DNA of 64,000 nucleotides, taken from Actinomadura sp. NBRC 104425. Lineage in GTDB: Bacteria > Actinomycetota > Actinomycetes > Streptosporangiales > Streptosporangiaceae. Below the pieces are notes generated by a model. It searched no databases. It worked only from the letters and a program-made list of their open reading frames with translations, and was not told the origin of the DNA. The stretch is from positions 186,001-250,000 of the forward strand of contig NZ_BSTN01000008.1 of NCBI RefSeq assembly GCF_030269545.1, read 5' to 3'. Position numbers and translations under genes: made by a program. Every line of letters starts with the position of its first letter. The first letter of the stretch is position 1. Shown in pieces: positions 1 through 9,318 of the stretch.

Positions 1-643
1 CGCGCTTGGCGACGAGCTCGGCCATCTCGCGGACGCGGTCGGCGTCCCACGGCAGCCCCTCGTAGGCGGACATGTCGGCCATGGCGTGCTTGGCGCGGGC
101 CAGCGCGAGCGCGTGCTCGTCGGGGGCGGCGCCTCGCCAGCGCACGAGCCGGTATCCGGGCGGTCCGGAGGCGACGAGCTGCTCCACGCGGCGGACGGGG
201 ACGTCGTCCAGACGCAGCAGCAGCCCGCGCAGGGTCAGCACGCACTCGAACCCGTGCGACTCCAGGAAGGGGATCGCGGGGGTGCCCGCCATGACCTGGG
301 CGATCACGCTGGTGCGGCCGTCGGCGCGCATCCCCTCGGCGGCGAAGGCCAGCAGCCGCGTGCCGATGCCGCGGCGGCGCCGGTCGGGGCGGACCTGGAT
401 GTCGATCTCCGCTGGACGGTCGGCGCCCGGCCCGCCGGGCAGCCGCAGTTCGGCGACGCCGACCATCTCGCCGCCGTCCACGGCGGCCCACAGCCGCCGC
501 CCGGGGGCGCGCAGCCGGGCGGCCGTCTGCTCGGGGTCCGGTGCGGGCTCGTCGCGCAGGTCGGCGGCGTGCGCGGCGGCCAGGACCGCGTGCCAGCGCC
601 GGATCTCCCCCTGGGCCGGATCATCGAGCGCGATGACGTCCAT
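1..643 (-). CDS. GNAT-family N-acetyltransferase (3' end cut by window edge)
   Basis: The frame opens at an ATG (641-643) preceded by an AAAGG-like ribosome site and runs without a stop off the left edge, so the C-terminus is missing. About 214 residues are visible. Residues around 85-110 carry the acetyl-CoA pyrophosphate-binding pattern RRRRGIGTRLL (Q/RxxGxG/A), preceded by a beta-strand in which EIDIQVRPD is readable, the usual GNAT motif A layout. A second, weaker half follows ([20 protein letters not shown]), as in the long actinobacterial GNAT proteins with two GNAT folds. The acyl acceptor cannot be predicted. It is transcribed on its own, away from the mutase operon on the same strand. 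Confidence 0.85.
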   Translation of the reverse strand, partial: MDVIALDDPAQGEIRRWHAVLAAAHAADLRDEPAPDPEQTAARLRAPGRRLWAAVDGGEMVGVAELRLPGGPGADRPAEIDIQVRPDRRRRGIGTRLLAFAAEGMRADGRTSVIAQVMAGTPAIPFLESHGFECVLTLRGLLLRLDDVPVRRVEQLVASGPPGYRLVRWRGAAPDEHALALARAKHAMADMSAYEGLPWDADRVREMAELVAKR

Positions 644-846
644 CAGCCTTTTGTACCGGATCCCGGAGCGCTGCAGGCCCCGCCCGTCCCAACCCATCCC
701 CTTGGAATGCGGTTCGGTACGCCGGCCGCTCCCCGGGCGGCGGACACCCGGCCGTCTGCCGCGCATCGCGGTCGCCGGCGCCGTTCGAGGCGATCCGGAC
801 CGGACGGTGAACCCTATCCCCCGCACGGCCTCGACGACCGAGGACG

Positions 847-896
847 CCTCCGCCGGGCGCGCCGTGCGAAGACGGCACCCCGCGACCAGGCGGAGG
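847..896 (-). terminator. Putative terminator after meaB
   Basis: CCTCCGCC at 847-854 pairs with GGCGGAGG at 889-896, with a smaller nested stem (GCCGT/ACGGC, 861-876) inside. It starts 8 bases beyond the meaB stop. There is no U-run, which is usual in high-GC actinomycetes. Confidence 0.45.
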
Positions 897-904
897 ACGC
901 GCGG

Positions 905-1909
905 TCAGCGGGTGAAGGCGGACAGGATGCGCTCGGCGGCCAGGGCAGGGGTCAGCCGCCCCTCGGCCACCTCGCGTTCCAGTTCGGGGGCGATGGCGCG
1001 GACGGCGGGGTGGTCGCGCAGTTCGGTCAGCAGCCGGTCGTGCACCAGCTCCCACGTCCAGCCGACCTGCTGGCGTCGCCGGCGGGCCTCCAGTTCGCCG
1101 GAGGCCGCCAGGCGGTCCTGGTGCTCGACCAGGTGCCGCCAGATCTCGTCCAGGCCGCGGTTCTCACGGGCGCTGCACGTCAGGACGGGCACGGCGCGGG
1201 CGCGTTCGTCGCTGCGCAGCAGCCGCAGGGCGCCGGCGAGCTCGCGGGCGGCCTTGCGCGCCTCCATCTCGTGCGGGCCGTCGGCCTTGTTGACGGCGAT
1301 GACGTCGGCCAGCTCCAGGACGCCCTTCTTGATGCCCTGCAGCTGGTCGCCGGTGCGGGCCAGGGTGAGGAACAGGAACGAGTCGACCATCTCCGCAACG
1401 GTCGTCTCGGACTGCCCGACCCCGACCGTCTCGACGAGCACCACGTCGTACCCGGCGGCCTCCATCACCACCATGGCCTCGCGGGTGGCCTTGGCGACGC
1501 CGCCGAGCGTGCCCGCCGTCGGCGAGGGGCGGATGAACGCCTGCGGGTCGGCGGCCAGCCGGTGCATGCGCGTCTTGTCGCCGAGGATGCTGCCGCCCGT
1601 GCGGGTGGACGACGGGTCGACGGCCAGCACGGCGACCTTGTGCCCGGCCCCGGTGAGGTTGGTGCCGAGCGCGTCGATGAACGTCGACTTGCCGACGCCG
1701 GGCACGCCGGTGATGCCGACCCGGCGGGCGCCGCCGGCGAACGGGGTCAGCTCCACCAGCAGCCGCTGCGCCAGGTCGCGGTGGTCGGGGCGGGTCGACT
1801 CCACGAGGGTGATCGCGCGGGCGATCCACGCCCGCGACCCCTTGCGCACGCCCGTGACGTACTCGTCCAGCCCGGGCAGGCCTCGCCGCCGGTTCCCGTC
1901 GCCGTTCAC
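905..1909 (-). CDS. meaB: Methylmalonyl-CoA mutase-associated GTPase MeaB (ArgK/G3E family)
   Basis: A 334-residue chaperone GTPase that protects and reloads the B12 cofactor of methylmalonyl-CoA mutase. The P-loop GVPGVGKST lies near residue 55, followed by switch residues ([18 protein letters not shown]), [10 protein letters not shown] (Walker B region) and the guanine-specificity motif NKADG. The C-terminal dimerisation arm (WELVHDRLL) is present and the length is normal for the family. The GTG start at 1907-1909 overlaps the mutB stop in GTGA, implying translational coupling. A longer open frame upstream lies inside mutB and is not coding. It is the third gene of mutA-mutB-meaB. Confidence 0.95.
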   Translation of the reverse strand: MNGDGNRRRGLPGLDEYVTGVRKGSRAWIARAITLVESTRPDHRDLAQRLLVELTPFAGGARRVGITGVPGVGKSTFIDALGTNLTGAGHKVAVLAVDPSSTRTGGSILGDKTRMHRLAADPQAFIRPSPTAGTLGGVAKATREAMVVMEAAGYDVVLVETVGVGQSETTVAEMVDSFLFLTLARTGDQLQGIKKGVLELADVIAVNKADGPHEMEARKAARELAGALRLLRSDERARAVPVLTCSARENRGLDEIWRHLVEHQDRLAASGELEARRRRQQVGWTWELVHDRLLTELRDHPAVRAIAPELEREVAEGRLTPALAAERILSAFTR

Positions 1910-4116
1910 GCCGCCCGGTGTCCCAGCCGTGCCGACAGCTGCTCGAGCAGGTCGAGGGCGGCCTCGGCCAGCACGGTGCCGGGCGGGAAGATCGCCGACG
2001 CGCCCGCGGCGCGCAGCTCGTCGAAGTCCTGCGGCGGGATGACCCCGCCCACGACGATCATGATGTCGTCGCGGCCGAGGTCGGCCAGCGCCTCGCGCAG
2101 CGCGGGCACCAGCGTCAGGTGCCCGGCGGCCAGCGAGTTGACGCCGACGACGTGCACGTCGGCCTCGACGGCCTGGCGGGCGACCTCCTCGGGGGTCTGG
2201 AACAGCGGGCCCACGTCGACGTCGAAGCCCAGGTCGGCGAAGCCGGTGGCGATCACCTTCTGGCCGCGGTCGTGGCCGTCCTGGCCCATCTTGGCGACCA
2301 GGATGCGGGGCCGCCGGCCCTCGGCCGCGGCGAACGCGTCGGTCGCCTCGCGGGCCCGTTCGATGGCGCTCACGCGGCCTGCCTCCTCCCGGTACACGCC
2401 GGAAATGGTACGGATGTTGGCGGCATGGCGGCCGAACGCCCGCTCCAGCGCGTCGGAGATCTCCCCCACGGTCGCCTTGGCGCGGGCGGCGTCGACGGCC
2501 AGGGCGAGCAGGTTGCCCTCCAGGCCGGGGCCGCGGTCGCCGCGCACGGCGGCCTCGGCGGCGCGGGTCAGGGCGGCCAGGGCGGCGTCCACCTCCTCGG
2601 CCGACCGCTCCTCGCGCAGCCGCCGCAGCTTGTCGATCTGCTGGGCGCGCACCGCGGCGTTGTCGACCTTGAGGACCTCGATGTGCTCGTCGGCGTCGGG
2701 GCGGTACTTGTTGACGCCGATGACCGGCTGGCGGCCGGAGTCGATGCGCGCCTGGGTGCGGGCGGCGGCCTCCTCGATGCGCAGCTTGGGCAGCCCGTCG
2801 TCGATGGCCCGCGCCATGCCGCCGGCCGCCTCCACCTCGCGGATGTGGCCCCAGGCGCGCAGCGCCAGGTCGCGGGTGAGGCGTTCGACGTAGGCGCTGC
2901 CGCCCCACGGGTCGATGGTGCGGGTGGTGCCGGACTCCTGCTGCAGCAGCAGCTGGGTGTTGCGGGCGATGCGGGCGGAGAAGTCGGTGGGCAGCGCCAG
3001 CGCCTCGTCCAGGGCGTTGGTGTGCAGCGACTGGGTGTGGCCCTGGGTGGCGGCCATCGCCTCGATGCAGGTGCGCGCCACGTTGTTGAACACGTCCTGC
3101 GCGGTCAGCGACCAGCCGGAGGTCTGGCAGTGCGTGCGCAGGCTCAGCGACTTGGGGTTGGACGGCTCGAAGTCCCGGACGAGCCGCGCCCACAGCAGCC
3201 GCGCGGCGCGCAGCTTGGCGACCTCCATGAAGAAGTTCATGCCGATCGCCCAGAAGAACGACAGGCGGGGCGCGAACGCGTCGATGTCCAGCCCGGCGTC
3301 CAGCCCGGCGCGGATGTACTCGATCCCGTCGGCGAGGGTGTAGGCCAGCTCCAGGTCGGCCGTGGCCCCGGCCTCCTGGATGTGGTAGCCGGAGATCGAG
3401 ATCGAGTTGAACTTCGGCATCCGCCGGGAGGTGTAGGCGAAGATGTCGGAGATGATCCGCATCGACGGCCCGGGCGGGTAGATGTAGGTGTTGCGGACCA
3501 TGAACTCCTTGAGGATGTCGTTCTGGATGGTCCCGGCGAGCCGCTCGGGCGGCACCCCCTGCTCCTCGGCGGCGACGATGTACAGCGCCATCACCGGCAG
3601 CACCGCGCCGTTCATGGTCATCGACACGCTCATCCGGTCGAGGGGGATCCCGTCGAACAGCCGGCGCATGTCGTAGATGGAGTCGATCGCCACGCCCGCC
3701 ATGCCGACGTCGCCCTGCACGCGCGGGTGGTCGGAGTCGTAGCCGCGGTGGGTGGCCAGGTCGAACGCGACCGACAGGCCCTTCTGCCCGGCGGCCAGGT
3801 TGCGGCGGTAGAAGGCGTTGGACTCCTCGGCCGTGGAGAACCCCGCGTACTGGCGGATGGTCCACGGCTGGGTGGCGTACATGGCGGGGTACGGGCCGCG
3901 CAGGTACGGGGCGATGCCGGGGTAGGTGTCGAGGAAGTCCACGTCGGCCAGGTCGTCGGCGGTGTAGAGCGGCCGGACGGCGATGCCCTCGGGGGTCTCC
4001 CAGGGCCGGGCGTCGGGGTCCTGCCCCGTCGCCTCGGCCGCCGCCCGCCACCGCTTGGCGGCCTCGTCGGCGGGGACGGGGGCGCCGAGCTCGACCTCGG
4101 AGAAGTCGGGGATCAT
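1906..4116 (-). CDS. mutB: Methylmalonyl-CoA mutase large subunit (catalytic, B12-binding)
   Basis: A 736-residue catalytic subunit that interconverts (R)-methylmalonyl-CoA and succinyl-CoA with adenosylcobalamin. The N-terminal TIM barrel has the substrate-binding stretches [17 protein letters not shown] and [16 protein letters not shown], with [11 protein letters not shown] further on. The C-terminal cobalamin domain has the base-off ligand motif DGHDRG near residue 610 and the GG pair (VVGGVIP) near residue 700. The length matches the family. The ATG overlaps the mutA stop by one base (TGATG). It works as a heterodimer with MutA in propionate and odd-chain/branched-chain catabolism, and supplies methylmalonyl-CoA for secondary metabolism. 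Confidence 0.97.
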   Translation of the reverse strand: MIPDFSEVELGAPVPADEAAKRWRAAAEATGQDPDARPWETPEGIAVRPLYTADDLADVDFLDTYPGIAPYLRGPYPAMYATQPWTIRQYAGFSTAEESNAFYRRNLAAGQKGLSVAFDLATHRGYDSDHPRVQGDVGMAGVAIDSIYDMRRLFDGIPLDRMSVSMTMNGAVLPVMALYIVAAEEQGVPPERLAGTIQNDILKEFMVRNTYIYPPGPSMRIISDIFAYTSRRMPKFNSISISGYHIQEAGATADLELAYTLADGIEYIRAGLDAGLDIDAFAPRLSFFWAIGMNFFMEVAKLRAARLLWARLVRDFEPSNPKSLSLRTHCQTSGWSLTAQDVFNNVARTCIEAMAATQGHTQSLHTNALDEALALPTDFSARIARNTQLLLQQESGTTRTIDPWGGSAYVERLTRDLALRAWGHIREVEAAGGMARAIDDGLPKLRIEEAAARTQARIDSGRQPVIGVNKYRPDADEHIEVLKVDNAAVRAQQIDKLRRLREERSAEEVDAALAALTRAAEAAVRGDRGPGLEGNLLALAVDAARAKATVGEISDALERAFGRHAANIRTISGVYREEAGRVSAIERAREATDAFAAAEGRRPRILVAKMGQDGHDRGQKVIATGFADLGFDVDVGPLFQTPEEVARQAVEADVHVVGVNSLAAGHLTLVPALREALADLGRDDIMIVVGGVIPPQDFDELRAAGASAIFPPGTVLAEAALDLLEQLSARLGHRAA

Positions 4117-5939
4117 CAGTTCACTCCCAGATCGCCGAGGGTGGTCTCCAGGACGTCCACGGCGTCGCAGCCGGCGAAGATCCTGGCATCCACCCCGTCA
4201 AAGGAACCCTTACCCGCGAGCCACACCTTCAAGGCGCCCGCGTCCCTGAGCGTCCGCGCGGCGTCGGCGGCCCGCTCCTCGTACAGCGCGTCGCTGGAGC
4301 ACAGGCACGCCACGGTGGTGCCGCTGGCGGCGAACTCCTCCGGGGGCCCGGCGACGGTCTCGATCCCGCCGGCCTGGAACAGGTTGGCGGCGAACGTGGC
4401 GCGCGCGGTGTGCGCGGCGACCGGGCCGAGCGTCGCAAGGAACACCCTGGGGCGGGCCCCGGTGCGTTCGGCGTGCGCGTCGGCGCGGTCGCGCAGGGCC
4501 TCGAAGTCCTGGGCGTACCGTACGACCGGCAGCCCGCCCCCCGGGGCGTCGGGGATGGGCGCGGGGTCACGCTCGGGCAGCTCCTCGTCCAGGTTGGGGA
4601 ACTCGCTGACACCGGTGAGGGGGGCCTTGCGGCGGGCGATGTCGCGGCGGCGGCGCTCCCAGGTGGCGGCGAGCCGCTCGGCCACCATGCCCGACTCCAG
4701 GGCGGCGGCCGGCCCCCCGGCCTTCTCGATCCGGGTGAACCAGTCCCAGGCGGCCTGCGCCAGGTCCTCGGTGAGGCGTTCGACGTACCAGGAGCCCCCG
4801 GCGGGGTCGACGACGCGCGCCAGGCTGGACTCCTCCAGCAGCAGCGTCTGGGTGTTGCGGGCGATGCGCCGGGAGAAGTCGTCGGGCAGCCCCAGGCGGG
4901 CGTCGAACGGCTGGACGGTGACCGCGTCCGCTCCCCCGACCCCGGCCGCGAACGCCGCGACGGTGGTGCGCAGCATGTTCACCCACGGGTCGCGGCGGGT
5001 CATCATCGGCGAGGACGTCACCGCGTGCAGCCGCGCCACGGCCTCCTCCGCCCCGCACACCTGCGCGATCCTCGTCCACAGGCGGCGCGCGGCGCGCAGC
5101 TTGGCGATGGACATGAACTGGTCGGCGGTGACGGCCAGGCGGAACTCCAGCTGCCCGAAGGCGGTGCCGACGTCCAGTCCGGCGTCGGTGAGAGACCGCA
5201 GGTAGGCGACGGCGGCGGCCATCGCGCCGCCCAGCTCCTCGGCGTCGCTCCCCCCGGCGTCGTGGTAGACGGTCGCGTCGACCGTGATCGCCCGCAGGCG
5301 CGGGAACTCGCGGGCGCACCGCACCGCCAGCTGCGCCGCGGGTTCCAGGGGGGCCGCGACGCCGGTGCGGGCGGTCAACCCCAGCGGGTCGGCGCCCAGG
5401 TTGCCCAGCGCCTCGCCGGCCTGGCCGCGTTCGGCCACGAGCCCGAGGAAGGACTCGGCGGCTTCGGCGGTCTGCGCGCCGGCGTCCAGGACCACGGGCG
5501 CCAGGTGCAGGTGGACGTCGCGGAGCACCTCCGGCAGCGCCGCCACGGGCACTCCGTGGCCGCCCAGCGCCAGCCATACGGAGGTGGCGCCGTTCTCCAG
5601 GTCGGCGAGGACGGCCCGCCGGGTCGTCTCGGGGTCCGGGTGGGCGTGCCGCTGCCGCACGTCCCAGCCCGCCAGGCCCTCGCCGTCCGGCCGCACGTCG
5701 CGCACGGACGGCGCCAGCCCGGGGCGCCCCGGGACGGTGTCGTCCTTGGTGTAGAGGGGCGCGATGCGCACGCCGTCGTACGACTCTCGGGTGAGCAGGC
5801 CCTCGACCTCGCTCAGGGGCGTCTCGTCGGTGGCGGCGCCGGACTTGCGCAGCACCGTTCGGACCATCTCCCGCCACCGGTCCCGCTGGACCGGGGGGAA
5901 GACGGCGGCCAGTTCCAGTTCCTCAGGCGGCACCGTCAT
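4116..5939 (-). CDS. mutA: Methylmalonyl-CoA mutase small subunit
   Basis: A 607-residue non-catalytic subunit homologous to MutB. It has the barrel ([38 protein letters not shown]) and a degenerate C-terminal flavodoxin-like domain with no DxHxxG cobalamin motif, as expected for MutA. I chose the ATG at 5937-5939, giving [17 protein letters not shown] as the N-terminus, because similarity to the family begins there. The frame stays open to 6071, but that stretch is Arg/Gly-rich and overlaps inverted repeats. It is the first gene of the operon; the promoter should lie in 5940-6145. Confidence 0.95.
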   Translation of the reverse strand: MTVPPEELELAAVFPPVQRDRWREMVRTVLRKSGAATDETPLSEVEGLLTRESYDGVRIAPLYTKDDTVPGRPGLAPSVRDVRPDGEGLAGWDVRQRHAHPDPETTRRAVLADLENGATSVWLALGGHGVPVAALPEVLRDVHLHLAPVVLDAGAQTAEAAESFLGLVAERGQAGEALGNLGADPLGLTARTGVAAPLEPAAQLAVRCAREFPRLRAITVDATVYHDAGGSDAEELGGAMAAAVAYLRSLTDAGLDVGTAFGQLEFRLAVTADQFMSIAKLRAARRLWTRIAQVCGAEEAVARLHAVTSSPMMTRRDPWVNMLRTTVAAFAAGVGGADAVTVQPFDARLGLPDDFSRRIARNTQTLLLEESSLARVVDPAGGSWYVERLTEDLAQAAWDWFTRIEKAGGPAAALESGMVAERLAATWERRRRDIARRKAPLTGVSEFPNLDEELPERDPAPIPDAPGGGLPVVRYAQDFEALRDRADAHAERTGARPRVFLATLGPVAAHTARATFAANLFQAGGIETVAGPPEEFAASGTTVACLCSSDALYEERAADAARTLRDAGALKVWLAGKGSFDGVDARIFAGCDAVDVLETTLGDLGVN

Positions 5940-5966
5940 GCCCTGGATGGTAAGCGAGCGCCTACC

Positions 5967-6079
5967 CCCGGAAACGCGCGGGGGGCGTCCTGCGCGTTTC
6001 CGGGTGCAGGCGCCGTGTCCGCGGCGGAACCGGACGCCGCGGAGCCGCCGCGGAAAGGCACCCCGGAGCACGCTCCGGG
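5967..6079. repeat. Three consecutive inverted repeats in the mutA / 6146 divergent region
   Basis: Three perfect dyads lie in 113 bases: CCCGGAAACGCGC (5967-5979) with its complement at 5992-6004; TCCGCGGCGG (6018-6027) with 6045-6054; and CCCGGAGC (6062-6069) with 6072-6079. They sit between divergent start codons, so they could be operators or leader-RNA hairpins. No known riboswitch consensus is recognisable. Confidence 0.6.
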
Positions 6080-6145
6080 CGTGGCGTTGCTAGTGTTCAG
6101 CGTCGTAGTACGTCCCTGATCGAAGGTCTGAGAGAGAAGAGACGC

Positions 6146-6355
6146 ATGTCGAGTGGGAGCCACGCCGGACGGCCGAAGTCGTGGGCCGCGGTGGCGGTGA
6201 TCTTCATCGGTTTCATCGTCGGCGGGGTCGCGCTCGCCATGGGGCCGAACTGGCCCGTGTTCCTCGTCGGCGCGGGCATCGTGGTGCTCGGCGGCATCAT
6301 CGCCTTCGCCGTGGACATCATGAGCGACGTGGTCGTCGACGACCGCAGCCGCTGA
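6146..6355 (+). CDS. Small HGxxPAAW-like membrane protein
   Basis: A 69-residue protein with a GAGAGAAG ribosome site. The N-terminus reads HAGRPKSW, a variant of the HGxxPAAW signature of a conserved actinobacterial small-protein family. Two hydrophobic helices follow (roughly residues 13-32 and 37-58), ending in a short acidic, basic tail. Function is unknown in the family. It diverges from mutA. The ATG has good spacing and no upstream in-frame alternative is credible. Confidence 0.8.
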   Translation: MSSGSHAGRPKSWAAVAVIFIGFIVGGVALAMGPNWPVFLVGAGIVVLGGIIAFAVDIMSDVVVDDRSR

Positions 6356-6403
6356 CCGGCCGCCGAACGGGACTGCGCCGACCGGCCCCGGCCGGCACGT
6401 GAG

Positions 6404-6443
6404 CCGCCCCCGTCCTCCCGCCTCGCGGGCTGGGCGGGGGCGG
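6404..6443. terminator. Hairpin between convergent genes
   Basis: CCGCCCCC (6404-6411) pairs with GGGGGCGG (6436-6443), enclosing a second short stem (CCCGC/GCGGG). It lies between the converging genes ending at 6355 and 6526 and could stop transcription from both sides. Confidence 0.6.
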
Positions 6444-6525
6444 TCGCATGAGGGGGCGCTCCCGTACCTGCGGGCGACGCCCCGCGGCGTCACCCGCAAC
6501 GGACCGAGCAGCGGTGGCCGGCCGG

Positions 6526-7245
6526 TCAGCGGGCGAAGGCGAAGGCTGCGCCCGAGGCGATCGCGGCGGCCAGGACCGCGACGACCACCAGCGTCGGCAG
6601 CGGCCGTTTCCGCCGCGGCGGCTGCGCGCGGCGGACGGCGCGGCGGGTCGCCCGGGTCGGGGTCGGCGACGGGCGCTCGGCCGCGGCGGGCGGCTCGGCC
6701 GCGGGGCGGGGTGGCCGCGTTGTCGCGGACGCCGGTCGGGTGGCCGGTGATGATGCTCGCGGCCGCCTTGGGACGGGCGTCGGTGTCGCCGTCGGTGCCG
6801 GTGTCGCCGTCGGTGTCGCCGTCGGTGTCGCCGTCGGTGGGGGTGTCGGGCGCCGGGTGGGTGAGGGCGTCGGCGGCGGAGGTGGTTCGGGCGGCTCGGG
6901 CTCCGGCGGCTCGGGCTTCGGCGGCCTGGGGGGTTTCGGCGGCCTGGGTGGTTTCGGGGGCTCAGGAGGCGGCGGGCATGGCCAGTCTCCGATCCCGGCC
7001 TGGACGGTCAGGCCGCCGAGTTGGATGCAGACGCCGAGGCCGGGCGGGTCGTGCGGCGGATGCGGATGCCGGACCCGCGCCGCCGCGGGGAGGGCGACCA
7101 CGGCCTCGGCGGTGCGGGCCGGAGCCCAGCGGCCATGGTGACGTGCCGGGACGGCGGCGCGATCGTCGGTGCGGGCCGGGCGGGCGTCGGCGGTGCACGT
7201 CAGAGCCGCCAGGGCTCCGGCCAGCAGCAGCGCGGCGGCGCGCAC
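6526..7245 (-). CDS. Proline-rich exported protein with C-terminal membrane anchor, function unknown
   Basis: 239 residues, GTG start two bases after the upstream DUF4239 gene's stop, so coupled to it. The N-terminus is a signal-peptide-like hydrophobic stretch (MRAAALLLAGALAAL). A short cysteine-containing region follows (VCIQLGGL...DWPC), then about 70 residues of Pro/Lys/Thr-rich low complexity (PPKPPRPPKPP, TPTATPTATP). A basic segment (RRKRPLP) and a final hydrophobic helix (TLVVVAVLAAAIASGAAFAFA) end it. The layout suits a wall-spanning surface protein. No enzyme motif is visible. The low-complexity part makes the reading frame less certain than average, but the signal peptide and anchor are in one frame. 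Confidence 0.65.
   Translation of the reverse strand: MRAAALLLAGALAALTCTADARPARTDDRAAVPARHHGRWAPARTAEAVVALPAAARVRHPHPPHDPPGLGVCIQLGGLTVQAGIGDWPCPPPPEPPKPPRPPKPPRPPKPEPPEPEPPEPPPPPTPSPTRRPTPPPTATPTATPTATPAPTATPTPVPRRPRASSPATRPASATTRPPRPAAEPPAAAERPSPTPTRATRRAVRRAQPPRRKRPLPTLVVVAVLAAAIASGAAFAFAR
6782..6835. repeat. 12-bp tandem repeat encoding a Thr/Pro/Ala tract
   Basis: The unit GGTGTCGCCGTC occurs four times (6782-6793, 6800-6811, 6812-6823, 6824-6835), interrupted once by six bases. On the minus strand it encodes the PTAT repeats of the proline-rich protein. Such tracts vary in length by slippage. Confidence 0.8.
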
Positions 7246-7247
7246 GG

Positions 7248-8015
7248 TCAGCCGCCTCCCGGGATGCGGTCCAGTTCAGGCAGCAGGTCGGTGAAGGCGT
7301 CGGGGCCCACGGCCAGGCCGCCGGTGAAGGCGTGCTGGATGTCGAACGTCAGGTAGACGCCCAGGCCGAGCATCGCCGCCATCAGCGCCAGCGGCACGAT
7401 GGTCATGCCGCGCGGGCGGGCGCCGGCCAGGAACGGGAAGAGCACGACGGCGATGCCGGTGCCCACCGTGGTGACCAGCAGGCCCGGCGGCGGGGCGGCC
7501 TTGGCGTCCATGGCGCGCAGGCGGCGCGCGGCGGTGATCTCCTCGAGCCGGTCGGCGACGGCGTCACGGTCGTCGGCGGCCTGGTCGTCGGCGGCGGGCA
7601 GCGTCATGACCTCGCGCCGCAAGGCCTCCAGGCGCCGCCAGCCCTCCGGGCTGAGCCGCCCGTCGGCCATCATCCGCCACTCGCGGCCCCGCACCAGGCC
7701 GACGTATTCGCGCAGCCCGGTCTGGACGCGCGCGGCGGCCGGGGCGGGCAGCCGGGTGGCGGCCCAGTAGGCCTCGGCGATCGCCTGGCTCTCGGTGCAG
7801 GTGTTGGCGCGGGCGGCGTCGCTGGTGGTCCACGGCACGACGATGGCGATGGCGAACGCCAGCAGGAACAGCGCCGACAGCATCGCCCCGGTGTGCCCGC
7901 CGGTGGGGCCGTCGGGCTGGGCGTCGTCGGTGAGCCGGTCCAGCCGCCGGAACAGCAGTGCCGCGATCACCACCACGCCGATCGCGCATATCCCGGCCGC
8001 GAAATAGAAGAGCAT
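7248..8015 (-). CDS. DUF4239 (bestrophin-like) membrane protein
   Basis: 255 residues with four apparent hydrophobic segments: residues about 2-20, 45-62, 175-195 and 203-220. The central soluble part contains the Trp/Arg-rich block typical of DUF4239 proteins (AYWAATRLP...GLREYVGLVRGREW). The family is widespread in bacteria without a firm function, and is distantly related to bestrophin channels. The ATG at 8013-8015 follows GGGAGACGGGG. It is the first gene of a two-gene operon with the proline-rich protein. Confidence 0.8.
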   Translation of the reverse strand: MLFYFAAGICAIGVVVIAALLFRRLDRLTDDAQPDGPTGGHTGAMLSALFLLAFAIAIVVPWTTSDAARANTCTESQAIAEAYWAATRLPAPAAARVQTGLREYVGLVRGREWRMMADGRLSPEGWRRLEALRREVMTLPAADDQAADDRDAVADRLEEITAARRLRAMDAKAAPPPGLLVTTVGTGIAVVLFPFLAGARPRGMTIVPLALMAAMLGLGVYLTFDIQHAFTGGLAVGPDAFTDLLPELDRIPGGG

Positions 8016-8251
8016 CCCCGTCTCCCACCGTGCACCACCCGAACCGATTCATGACCTTGCGTGTGACTTCTATCACTGTCGGTAGAGGAAGGTGAGATGT
8101 CGGAGCGCGGTCAATGACTGGCGCGACGGAAAGGGATGTGTGCGCCTTGAGTCACAGGAGCGCCGCAGAGGGTGATGACCAGCGCGAATGGACCGTCCCC
8201 GAACGGGTACACCGGAGTGTCACGAAAAAAGCGGGGGATCAGGAGCGGATC

Positions 8252-8428
8252 ATGAGGGGACGCGAGGACGCCCGCGCACCCGGGCCCGCCGCCACCGGCG
8301 AGGCGACCGCCGCGGAGAAGCAGACGACGACGCCGGCCGACACGCCGGAGCCGAAGCAGATGGCGGGCTCTCCCGGCGAGCCGCGCGGGCAGCGTCCGGA
8401 GGAGTTCAGCCCGGACGATTTCGAGTGA
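8252..8428 (+). CDS. Small hydrophilic protein, unknown
   Basis: A 58-residue protein with a clear AGGAG site six bases before the ATG. It is rich in Ala, Pro, Glu and Thr, has no hydrophobic segment, and ends EEFSPDDFE; probably disordered. I recognise no family. The frame is open further upstream to 8114, but the ribosome site favours 8252. Confidence 0.5.
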   Translation: MRGREDARAPGPAATGEATAAEKQTTTPADTPEPKQMAGSPGEPRGQRPEEFSPDDFE

Positions 8429-8779
8429 GCCGTGCCGCCGGCCCGCGAGCCGCACGGGCGCCCCGGCGGCCCGTCACCCCCAATGGATCTTTGTCCGCAA
8501 ATGGCGATTAGTCACGTCTGAATCCTGACAAGAGTAGGGAACAACTGTAAGGACCAGGTCACTTCACGCCGCTGACCTGCGGAGTTATGGTCATAGTCCC
8601 TCTCCTCACCCAGGGGTTTCGGCCTCTCGCCCCCGGCCGCGGCCCCGCAGCGATCCCTGACGAGAGGGACCGAGGCCGCCGGGCCCCAAGGGAAAGCCAC
8701 TCCCCTTGCACCGCCCCGGGCCCGGCTGCCTCTCAACTCGGTCGCGTTCCCGCAACGCGGCGAAACCGGAGCGCAAGGG
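8429..8779. other. 351-base gap with no confident gene
   Basis: Apart from the dyad at 8555-8579, no gene, RNA or strong promoter is recognisable. A weak TTGTCC at about 8491 has no convincing -10 partner. It presumably carries the promoter and leader of the gene starting at 8780. Confidence 0.5.
8555..8579. promoter_or_regulatory. Inverted repeat, possible operator
   Basis: CAGGTCA (8555-8561) and TGACCTG (8573-8579) form a perfect dyad with an 11-base spacer, about 200 bases before the gene at 8780. The size and spacing suit a dimeric regulator; none is identified. Confidence 0.4.
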
Positions 8780-9283
8780 ATGAACGAAACGCCCGGCGAG
8801 GGGCACCGGGGCACCGAGGGGTTCCGGCTGGACGTGCTGCTGAGCGCGCTGCCCACGCCGAACGGGGCGGTGCCGCTGGCGCTGCTGGACGATCCCGACC
8901 GCACGCCCGCTGCCGGGTCGCACGGCCGGGAGCCGACCGGCGCGCTGGTCGCCGCGTGCCTGCGGGGCGGTCTCGGCCTCGCCACGGACGCGCCCGACCT
9001 GCACGTGCCGCTGGCCCCCGAGTGGAGCGCGTCGCTCGACCGCGACGGCACGTTCACCGTCCGGTCCCCGCTCGACCCTCCCGGGCGGCCGTTCTGCCGT
9101 GCCGAAAACGTCGCTGCGCCGCCCGGGTGGGCCGAGCGGGCCGCGGTCCTGGGCTACCTCATGGTGCTCGCCGGGACGATCGGCGTCGCGGACGGCCGGG
9201 GCGACTTCGAGGACCGGCTGCGCGGCGCCGCCGCCGAGGGAACGCTCGCGGCCGGAATCGTCCCGTACCGCCCCGGCTCCTGA
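8780..9283 (+). CDS. Hypothetical protein
   Basis: A 167-residue soluble protein; ATG with GGAG eight bases upstream and AAGGG adjacent. No domain is recognised. The composition is normal for a coding gene (Asp/Glu/Leu well spread, third positions GC-rich). The C-terminal half contains GYLMVLAGTIGVADGRGDFEDRLRGAAAEG, which looks helical. It converges with the flavin reductase gene, 35 bases away. Antisense frames over it are Arg/Pro-rich shadows. Confidence 0.6.
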   Translation: MNETPGEGHRGTEGFRLDVLLSALPTPNGAVPLALLDDPDRTPAAGSHGREPTGALVAACLRGGLGLATDAPDLHVPLAPEWSASLDRDGTFTVRSPLDPPGRPFCRAENVAAPPGWAERAAVLGYLMVLAGTIGVADGRGDFEDRLRGAAAEGTLAAGIVPYRPGS

Positions 9284-9318
9284 TCCCCTATCCGGAAGGG
9301 CGTTGGCGGGAAGGGCGT

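Noticed and set aside
1918-5205. Long plus-strand open frame opposite mutA and mutB
   Set aside because: High-GC third positions of the real genes keep the antisense frame open; its product is Gly/Arg/His/Gln low complexity with no domain.
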